A stretch of 64,000 nucleotides of DNA from Onchocerca volvulus (taxonomy: Eukaryota; Nematoda; Chromadorea; Rhabditida; Onchocercidae). Under the pieces are notes generated by a model. It did not search any database and was not told the DNA's origin. It worked only from the letters and a program-made list of their open reading frames with translations. Below, one piece after another: positions 49,107 to 64,000 of the stretch. Numbering within the stretch: the first letter of the stretch is position 1; each line of letters starts with the position of its first letter. The stretch lies in the NCBI GenBank assembly GCA_000499405.2, contig HG738137.1, positions 5,952,001 through 6,016,000 on the forward strand, read 5' to 3'. Position numbers and translations under genes: made by a program.

Positions 49107-52100
49107 CTTTGTAGATACACCGGATGGCGATTCCTCCTTACTTCATGGAGCTACTCAGGTTATCGTTAGGAGAGATCGAGCTTTTTACTATTTCTAGTTG
49201 CAAAATTTTCCTACGAAAATGAATTTTTGTTTCATATCTCCCAATATTTCAGGATTCGCAGTTTGAATTTGACCAGCAGTTCACACTTCCTTCACAGGGA
49301 TGGGCTGGTACTCTTCCTGAAGTTGGTGCCGATCCATCACAAGATTTGGTATTTGTAGATGAGGAAGAATTTCCCGTACTAGGACAACTACCAGCACATG
49401 CATGCAGGTATTTTTGAAAATACAAATCCATTATTTTGCAGAGGAAAAATTGGATAAATTCCAAGGATTTTCTTAGAAATCTCGAGGATTTAGAAATTTT
49501 CAAAAAAATTTTTTTTTTTTTTTGAGAACTTTTGATAAGAGATTCGCATTCCAATTGTAGATATTGTGGTATACATGATCCAGCTACTGTAGCAATGTGT
49601 ATGGTTTGTGAGAAATGGTTTTGTAATGGACGTGGAAGTACGGCCGCCGGTCATATAGTTATACATTTGGTGCGTTCGCAGCATAAAGAAGTTTCCTTAC
49701 ACAAAGAAGGTGCACTTGGTGAAACAGTACTGGAATGTTATCAGTGTGGCTCGAAGTTTGTTTTGTTTCATTTAATGCTTTTATATAACCTGTCATATCA
49801 CTTCGTGCTGTAAGAATGGTTGCTGAGATTTAAAGGGTGTTGCCAGAAATTTCAAACTAAAAAGATTCAATGTATGTTAAATGTTTGAAATCAAGCGATT
49901 CCAACATTGGTATCAAATGATAGAGTGGTACACGTCAAATCGTGCCATCAAAAAAAGGATGATCGGACATTCCTGAGATGAAGATTACTGTGATGCGAAG
50001 AAATTATAGTTTTTGGAATCTTAATTTTTGCTGCATCTCATTTTACTTTTTAACAGATTCGTAAATGCTAAACATATTTTTAAAAATCAAGCATGTCAAC
50101 TTTGCATAGCTGTTCTATTTAGGTAACGCTCCTATATAATGAGAATTAAGATTTGTCAAGATGAATAATTCAATTTTTTGCAGTTGGAAGGTTTAATGTA
50201 TGCTTGGACGCTTTAATTGTTTTGATTTTAGGAATATTTTTATGCTTGGATATATTCCTGCAAAAGCAGATACGGTTGTTGTGGTGCTTTGTCGTTCACC
50301 GTGTGCAAATCAAGCTGTCTTGAAGGATCATTCCTGGCAGGTTATAATTTCTGATTCTTATTGATGACGTGGTTATTTAACTAATTTTCCTCTTGCAGTA
50401 GATTTCTTTACATAACAGAAATGTCGAAGATTCCTATTGTTTTAAGTTTTCAATATTAATACGTTTTCATGAAAAAAAAAAAAGAATACTTTTTAACTTT
50501 CTATCAATTTAGGTAGATGAATGGAAACCCTTGATCAGTGATCGGCAGTTGCTGTCTTGGCTTGTAAAGATACCATCTGAACAGGAACAACTGAGAGCGC
50601 GTCAGATAAGTGCTGTGCAAATTAACCGACTCGAAGAACTTTGGAAGGTTTGTTCCTTATCTTGCTTTTAATATAATCTATAATACTGTGATTATTACAG
50701 TCTGCAAAAGAACCTAAAGATTTTCAAAAGTCATTTGCAATTTTTCAGGAAAATCCCAAAGCTGTGTTTGAAGATCTGGAAAAGCCAGGAATGGATGAGG
50801 AACCAGAACATGTGCAGTTGAAATATGAGGATGCGTATCAGTATAAGCGTGTATTTGAACCGCTAGTAAAAGCTGAAGCAGATTATGATCGAAGGGAAAA
50901 GGAGTCGCAAACACAAAGTGTCGGTCATGTTCGTTGGGATATTGGTCTCAATCGAAAACCACAAGCTTTCTTCCAGTTGCCAAAATTTTCAGAAGGAAGT
51001 TAGTGAAAGTTTATGAATTTGTTAGAGGGTTGAACATCTTATTACTGGAGTCTATTTAATACAATTAAAATATATTGGGCTTCAATGAAATCTCTTGCTT
51101 CAGTAGATTACTGGGATTTCTATTTATTGTATCTTCGTTTTTGTAAGCCCATAATAGTGTATAACGTTATTCCTAAATTCTGTAGGTATGAAGCTGATGC
51201 TGGGAGATGAACTGCGTTTGAAACATTCTCAAACTGCAGGTGGTGAATGGAGTTCGATTGGATGTGTTATCAAAATTCCTGATAGTAAGTTTGAGAATCA
51301 TTTAATCAATCATTGATTAAAGTAAATTATCATAAATCTGTGGTTTTTTAACTGACAGTGGCTGTTTTTCGAGTTAGGAATATTAGTCAATATAGGACGT
51401 ATATCATCTTACTGAAAGAAGCTTAATATCCTTAAGCTTCCATTACACCCACCTGGTAGTGAAAATCTCAATAATTCCGATACTGTAATATTTTTTAGAT
51501 TATTAAGGCCTATGAGATATATGACATAAATTTTCAAAACTCATTGTAGACCATAACGATGAAGTTGGAATTGAAATGCGTCTGAAGGCTGAGAACGTAC
51601 CTACTGACACACGAACGAATTTTACATGTGAATTTGTATGGAACTCGACATCATTTGAAAGGCATCTTTTAACATTGTTGTTTTAGTTTTTTCGTTCTTG
51701 ATGCTGTTTTACTAAGACTTCATCTCGTTGTGACAATTATTAAAACTGACCTTATCGTGGATCGCGTTATATATATATTTTTTGATTGCATTTTCAATGT
51801 AGCAGAGCATTTATCTTTCTACTGTCGAGTTTTTGCACTTTATTTAGTATTTTTAATATGAATTTTATGGAAATTAAAAAAAAAAAAACAAATTTCAGAA
51901 TGCAAGCTGCACTGTCTTTATTGGGTCAGGACGAAGATTGTGTTTCACAGTTTATCTACCACAAATTAATGGGCCACGATATTGATGATATTATTTTCAA
52001 AGTATCGTTGCCGAAAAGATTTAGCGTACCGGGTTTACCAGAACTGAATCACAGTCAAGTACATGCAGTCAAAACTGTTTTACAACGACCTCTGTCTCTT

Positions 52101-54659
52101 ATTCAGGTTTTCGTTCTGGTTCACTATAATCTTCAAGAAATTTTTCTTCCTCATTCTTCATGCAGAAGATATAGCACCAAAAGAATAGATCTACATTTTT
52201 TATTTACAGGGACCACCTGGAACTGGTAAAACTGTGACTTCTGCTACCATCGTTTATCATCTTGTAAAGCAAACTAATGGCCAAGTACTTGTATGTGCGC
52301 CATCTAATATTGCAGTTGATCAGCTAGCCGAGAAAATACATCTTACAGGATTAAAGGTCCTTCTGCTTTGTAAATTTAAGTAACTAAAGCAGTTTTCAGT
52401 TTATTTAGGTTTTCATTGAATGGTCAGCTTTAGTTTCAAAATTCCTTGAATCGAGTGTTCGGAACTTATCTTTCTTCTATGTTACAGGTTGTTCGTTTAT
52501 GTGCTAAAAGTCGTGAAACGCTTGATAGTCCTGTTGCCTTTCTTGCATTACATAATCAGCTGAAAGCCTTGCATGGTGCTGCTGAGTTACATAAGTTGCA
52601 GCAGTTGAAGGTTATTTGTTGAGATCTTTATAAATAATTAAAAAATTGTTACATTTTGGATGTATTATACGAAGTTAACTTGATGCCATGTTCAATATTT
52701 ATTTGCATAACCTTTAAATCTATTAACATGATTTTAACAGTTTGAAAAGTTATTGCTATATGATTACGAATGAGGACTTATTGTTACTTGTTTCGAATGG
52801 CACAATGTTTGGTGATGTAGGAAACTTCGATCATTTATTCTTTTTGATGAAAAAAAATGTTTATTTTATTGGAAGTATCGGATAACATAATTCATTGCAA
52901 ATATTTAATGATAAAACATCTATTAATTTTTGAAGAGGATTACTTAAGCCTTGATGTGTCATTTACAGGAAGAAATGGGAGAATTAGCAGATGCTGATGA
53001 GCGTCGCTTTCGTGCATTACGTATAGCGAAAGAATGCCAACTGTTGGCCGCTGCTGATGTTATCTGTTGTACTTGTGTCTCGGCTGCTGATAGTCGTTTG
53101 TCACATATGAGAATTAAGTGAGTATTCTGTATCATGCTTGCGGTAAATCTAATTTAATATTTAAGTCTAAACAGAAGTATATCAAAATATATTGTTGATT
53201 TACTATGTGAGTTGAAGATGTGTTTTGATTGACGAATCAACCCAAGCTACGGAACCTGAAGTAATGGTAGCTGTCGTTTGTGGCGTTCGACAATTGGTAC
53301 TTGTTGGCGACCATTGTCAGTTAGGTCCTGTTATCATGTGTAAGAAGGTAAGTATCTTGAATGTTCAAAAATTTTGGCATTAATTAGGACTTCAATTTTT
53401 ATTTAGCTTCAATTATCTCCTTCAAGGCAGCTAAAGCTGGTTTATCACAATCACTTTTTGAACGACTTGTTTTGCTCGGAAATCGTCCAATTCGTCTGCA
53501 AGTACAATATCGTATGCATCCCGCACTTTCTTCATTCCCAAGCAATGTTTTCTACGAAGGAAGTTTACAAAATGGTGTTACGGAGGGTAAGCAATTATTT
53601 ATTTACGAGGACAATGAAATGAAAAAATATAACTCAAATCTTTAAATAAAGAACAGAAGGGGAAAGAAAACTCTATTTTACAATGATTTGTTGCGATTCA
53701 AATGTTATCGTTTTTGTTATTTATTTTTTACTTTATATATTTTTTATAAAATCCGGAATTTCAGGAGAACGACAATTGATTGGGATTGATTGGCAGTGGC
53801 CGGTGGCGGATAAACCAATGATGTTTTGGAGTTGCTATGGCCAAGAGGAACTTAGCTCATCAGGCACATCATTTCTAAATAGGTATTTCTGGCGTCGTTT
53901 GTGAAAGATTGATGTTATTTTTTAAATATGATTAAATGAATGTTTTCGAGGGAGTTTAAAAATTTCTCCATTGTTTTAGTTATAGAAACTGTATTTTACC
54001 ATCTTTTTCCAGAACTGAAGCAGCAAATGTTGAGAAATTATGCACTCGCTTTCTGAAAGCTGGAATAAAACCAGAACAAATTGGTATAATCACACCTTAT
54101 GAGGGACAAAGAGCATATATTGTGCAATTCATGCAAACACAGGGTGCTTTGCATAGTAAATTATATCTCGAAATGGAAGTTGCTAATGTGGATGCTTTTC
54201 AGGTCTTTTATGAAGTTATTTCTATCCTGTATTAGTTTTATCATCAGTAAGCCCTTAGTGATGTGAAGGATAATGAAACAGTTCTAATTACTAAACTTTA
54301 CTTAATTCATTTTTATAATTTGATATTGTAAGTTACTCAGAATTTTTCGTAGCTTTAGCAACGAATAGGATACTTAGCTGATTCTTTAATTTCTCATACT
54401 GTATTACTGGGAATTTTCTAACATTCAGTGCAATTTTACAAATGTTAACAATAATAATCGCATATTGACTGTTGCCTATGGAACTGTTCTGCATAATCCG
54501 TTCACCGATCAGGCTTTTGATAATTTAAGGATAATCATTAGCTATTAAAAAAAACAATAGAATTGAATAGCTAAAATATCTAATACTCAGTTTCTTTAAT
54601 GCGTTTACTTGGATGCTACCGAGATGCAACGGTACATCAGAACCGATTCAAAACTGTAT

Positions 54660-54711
<52 letters not shown>

Positions 54712-56562
54712 AAATAAAATAATTAAACCCCAGTATAGACGCAGGCATATTTTTTAAACTATGTATTATAAACTTTTTCAAAAAAAAAAAATCCTATTTG
54801 CATAAATATTAAAAATAAAATGTTCAACAAAAAAAAGATGTTTAGTCCTTTTTTTTTTAACATTTATTTCTAAAAATTGTTTATTATATGTATGAGGTTC
54901 TTAGTTGGTTGTGTGGGGTTTTTTGGTTAATTATTATGTTTAAAAAAAAAGAAAAATCCAATAATAAATAGTTCTATTGTGTTTTTAATATTCGTAGAAC
55001 TTTGGTTGTTTTAGAATTTGTAAAGGATTAAAATGCAAATTTCAGGGTCGCGAAAAAGATATCATAATAGTGACATGTGTTCGATCTAATGATCATCAAG
55101 GTATTGGTTTCCTGAATGATTCCAGACGTCTGAATGTTGCACTTACGCGCGCCAAATTTGGCATTATCATAATAGGGAATGCAAAAGTATTATCGAGACA
55201 TCCGCTTTGGAATTATTTGCTATCAATGTTCAAAGAAAAGGGTTGTCTTGTTGAAGGCCCGTTGAATAATTTGAAACCGTCACCAATTACACTTTCTAAA
55301 CCTCGTCGTGTTCCGAATGTTATGAATGTAAGTTGTTTATGAGATTTAAATGAAACTTTGAAAAATTCAAATTTTTAAGCAGAATATAGGTGCTTTCGTA
55401 TCATGAATATGAGTTTTCACTTTTGAGAAGTATAAAAATTCATTTAAAAAAAAAAAGAGTAAATGTCAACTACATAATTCAGTATGCACATATAAATTAT
55501 TAATATGCATAATTTTTCTTTAATTTCAACAATCTAATTAAAGAAAACCAATGTTTATAGATGAATCGTTTCATTCCACGTGGAGCAATTTTGCCGAAAA
55601 ATGTACGGGGTAATGCATTTGGTACTCGTAGTCGAGATCTGCGGTCAATACAAGATCCATTTGCAACTATTACTCATGGTCAGTTGCGGCCTCAGAATGG
55701 AATCAATATTCCGGTGCCAATACAGATGTTTGTTCAACCGCCACCTCATTATTATCAGCCGCCATCTCATCCACATCACGGTGATTTGAATTCTGCTGCT
55801 GGTAATACCGCACAAAATCGTAAACAATTGGAAACAATGAATATGTTTAGTTCGCAACAGTCCCAAGATCCTATTTATATGCAACAAATCGGCGAAATGT
55901 CGGGTAAGTCGTAATTTATTTGCAGATTATTTTTAAAGTCATTTCCTAATATCCAAAAAAAAAAATGATTAATTTAAGTTTTTCTCCGAAAATATATTTT
56001 TCAGGTATATCACAGGATATATCGGACTGGACACAATCGCAAACGCAGCATGGTGCTTCTCAAGGAGGTATATCATACAATCAGGTAAGTATTCTCAGCA
56101 GTATTTGTTTTTTATATGAATTAATGAAGTGGCTTTGATAGTGATAATTTTCCTGTTGTCCAAAGATATTCTTAATTTAGAAATTGTATAAATAAAGGAT
56201 GGTCTTTCTCCTACATGTAATTCATCCAATTTTAGAGTGAATTTAAGAATTAATTGGCGATTTGTGGTTCCATAATGCATATTCATAGATACTTGGGAAT
56301 TAATTCTAAATTTCATAACGATGCAGCGCATCTTACAAAAAAAAAAAAAAAAAAGATCAAAGTACATTTGCGACTCACAATCTCTAATAAACTAACAGAT
56401 TTAATAGTTCAATTAGTCATTATCTTTATTGTTTTTTCTTATTTTTTGGCTTGGAAGCAATTTTTTCAGGATCAATTATTGGTCAGTCAAATGGAATCAC
56501 TTTTTCTGTCACAAGATGCAAATGCAGAAAATTATAATTTCGGTGATGCAAGCCAATATTAA
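49057..56562 (+). CDS. smg-2: UPF1/SMG-2 RNA helicase, NMD factor
   Basis: Twenty exons agree in phase: 49057-49158, 49253-49407, 49561-49755, 50232-50340, 50513-50647, 50749-50998, 51186-51284, 51550-51661, 51899-52106, 52210-52356, 52488-52610, 52969-53117, 53218-53347, 53427-53586, 53765-53882, 54013-54202, 55046-55327, 55561-55903, 56005-56084 and 56470-56562. Product is 1,059 aa, close to the family length. Residues about 80-190 form the Cys/His-rich UPF2-binding domain ([37 protein letters not shown]). The superfamily 1 helicase core follows: Walker A GPPGTGKT (456-463), [10 protein letters not shown], Walker B DESTQA (about 600), [17 protein letters not shown], and [14 protein letters not shown] with LNVALTRAK. 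The tail is Gln/Pro-rich with several SQ sites for SMG-1-type phosphorylation. It is an ATP-dependent 5'-3' helicase that triggers decay of transcripts with premature stops. Intron 8 has a GC donor. Confidence 0.98.
51662..51898 (+). other. GC-AG intron in SMG-2
   Basis: Exon 8 must end GAAAG with the intron beginning GCATCT, because [15 protein letters not shown] is conserved in UPF1 and is restored only with that junction (AG + A gives Arg, then Met-Gln). No GT lies nearby in usable phase. The acceptor is AAATTTCAG. Confidence 0.8.
54661..54710. repeat. Uninterrupted run of 50 A within SMG-2 intron 16
   Basis: Exactly 50 consecutive A residues follow ATTCAAAACTGTATC. This is the longest homopolymer in the window. 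It could be the poly(A) tail of a retroposed sequence or an assembly or library artefact. The DNA just after it (about 54780-54950) is unusually T/G-biased compared with neighbouring introns. Confidence 0.9.
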
Positions 56563-58156
56563 TCAAAAGTAGCAGCATATGATTATCTGCGCTGGAGCAC
56601 TAAAATGCTGACTTCCTGGATAAGCAACCGGTGAAACAAAACAAACCACAGCTCAATAGCTGGGTTAACATCCATCAAGGCAGTATTTCGGTTATTCACT
56701 ACTAATATCAGACGTTCGAGAAGAGATTATGGAATGAATTGTTTGAAGTTGAAAGTGCAAATTTTTTTTCATCGTTGAAAATTTTTGTATGAGTCAGTTA
56801 TGTGGAGGATATGCTTCTCTCAATAACAATACTTTTTTGCTGAAATATTTTTCGAGTAATCGTCAGTTATATGTTACGCGCCATTTATTTTTTGGAGTTT
56901 ATAGTAGAGTAGTCTGCATTTATTATATTTGTCGATTATGATAATTATAAGGTTCATTCCTTAAAAGTAGTTTAGGTCCGAAGTTACTTCAGGTTAATTG
57001 TAATGGAACTGGCCTAACATGATAAACAGTGGTCTTAACAAATCCTTGAAAGATGTTTGAATCATTTCGAATTACAGTATATAGGTAATTTTGGCGAAGC
57101 AAAAAAAGTCTTTCAGTAGTCAGTCTCTATGTAAAAAAACTATTCCTTGCATGTATTAAAACAGTTGTAGTATATTCCAAGGTATTTCCTTTCAGAGCAA
57201 TGATTAGAAATAATTTTTTGGAATTCCAAGAGTTTAATGCGTATTGAAAATATTTTGAGAAAGCTCTCTTCATTACAGTTGATTACAGTAATATCGCTTC
57301 TCACTAGTAATTTATTGTCGTGCTTCTATCTTTCATGTTTTCTATCCAGTTTAATTTCTTTAGGTAAAATTAATAGTTTTTTTATGAAATTGAAGTTGGT
57401 ATCATTTATCCTCTTTAAATTTTCCTTGAATATCCTTAAGATGCAGAAATTAGCTTCATATTTTTGGCACAATAATCTATTTTATTGCTGTCCTCAATCT
57501 TTCCTCTATGTTATTGACATCATGAATTTTTTGGAAAATTTTGTATTTTTCTTATGAATAAAATCGAATCGATATTTTTAAATATAGCATTTTGTATCAC
57601 TATCTGTAATATATCTTAAATTCATGAAGGAAATGCTTTTTTCTTCGATGATTCGGAGGAGATACTCCTTTAGTTCTGAGCTTTAACTCGTTAAATGAGT
57701 ATTAGAGCTTGATGTTTGATTCCAAGGACACTGCTGCAATTTTATAAGATATATCAAGTAAACCAATACATGCTTTTTGGATGGGAATAATATGTTGGAA
57801 TTTGGTTGAGGCTTCAAATTTTTATCGCAACACAACTGGGGGATGAATTCTCCGATTGCTATTTAGGTGTCTCTAAATATTCGGATTTTTTCTACCATGA
57901 CAATGTTCGACCGGAAAACACTGATAATTTGTAGGAATCGAGACGAACGAATATTAGCATGAACATAAATAATTTTATATGCGACAAAAAGTTTCTTCAA
58001 TGCAACAATAGTAAAGAGAGATAAAAAAATGCATAGTTCGATTGTATAGGTATTGACCAAACCGAATTCAGTATTGAAAACGATTCGCGGGATGATATTG
58101 AGAAATATTCTTGAAGAATATTAAGTAATTTTTAGGAAATAAGATTGTGTTCCAAA
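56563..58156. other. SMG-2 3' flank and NSUN2 upstream region
   Basis: 1.6 kb between two genes on the same strand. It begins with the SMG-2 3' UTR. An AATAAA occurs near 57556 but is about 1 kb from the stop. A long plus frame at 57237-57557 is Leu/Phe/Ser-rich from AT-rich DNA and has no domain. The spacing argues against a tight operon. Confidence 0.5.
58126..58135 (+). promoter_or_regulatory. Likely trans-splice acceptor of NSUN2
   Basis: GTAATTTTTAG ends at 58135, 21 nt before the ATG at 58157, with no intervening ATG. It fits a worm acceptor for spliced-leader addition or a 5' UTR intron. Confidence 0.45.
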
Positions 58157-63852
<5,696 letters not shown>

Positions 63853-64000
63853 GTATTTTTTGCTGTTGATTTTTTTAGATTATTTTTTCATCTGAACTGA
63901 AATAATATAATATATGATAGTTTGAATGCTATAAAATCTCTACCAATGCATTTTAATATTCTTAGGTTTCTAAATTTTAGAAAAGATTTCCTCTTCTTTA

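Noticed and set aside
57237..57557. 106-codon plus-strand frame between SMG-2 and NSUN2
   Set aside because: Hydrophobic Leu/Phe/Ser composition typical of AT-rich noncoding DNA; no domain, no splice context.

Overview
The window looks like nuclear DNA of a nematode, most likely a clade III (filarial-type) worm. Base composition is very AT-rich. Genes are cut into many short exons with canonical worm acceptors (runs of T then CAG/TAG). Several starts sit 15-30 nt behind a T-rich acceptor-like site, as expected for spliced-leader trans-splicing. The protein families also fit: an astacin metalloprotease, tetraspanin, NEDD8, an Sp-type zinc finger, COMMD4, UPF1/SMG-2 and NSUN2. The species assignment is inference from composition and gene style, not from a search. 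No bacterial operon, CRISPR array, tRNA or Wolbachia-like coding block was recognised.

Layout, left to right. 1-18.9 kb is mostly AT-rich sequence with low coding potential. It holds the last two exons of an unrecognised minus-strand gene (1433-2103), a 21-bp perfect hairpin (1136-1201) and a few orphan exon-like patches. 18,993-22,577 (minus) is an essentially complete nine-exon astacin protease. 24,770-29,850 (plus) is a complete eight-exon tetraspanin whose first intron carries a degraded 28S rRNA fragment. 31.64-31.95 kb resembles a solo LTR. 32,644-33,699 (plus) is a complete NEDD8 gene. 34,688-39,210 (minus) holds the N-terminal exon and first zinc finger of an Sp-family transcription factor; fingers 2 and 3 could not be found. 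39.2-45 kb is gene-poor. 45,072-47,429 (minus) is a COMMD4 gene reconstructed from short exons. 49,057-56,562 (plus) is a complete 20-exon UPF1/SMG-2 helicase of 1,059 aa. From 58,157 (plus) an NSUN2 tRNA m5C methyltransferase runs off the right edge.

There is no evident shared pathway. SMG-2 (nonsense-mediated decay) and NSUN2 (tRNA/mRNA cytosine-5 methylation) are both RNA-related and tandem, but about 1.6 kb apart, too far for a typical nematode operon. COMMD4 and SMG-2 are divergent and could share a promoter region. COMMD4 (cullin-associated in animals) and NEDD8 (cullin modifier) are functionally related but unlinked here.

The most interesting signals are: an out-of-frame upstream ATG 7 nt before the SMG-2 start, inside an NMD factor's own mRNA; a GC-AG intron in SMG-2; the 28S fragment inside a protein-gene intron; a Pro-to-Ile change in the NSUN2 motif IV; a 93-nt stop-free intron in the astacin propeptide; and the missing Sp fingers 2 and 3. 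No convincing new multi-gene system was seen. Exon models were made by eye from splice sites, reading phase and family knowledge.
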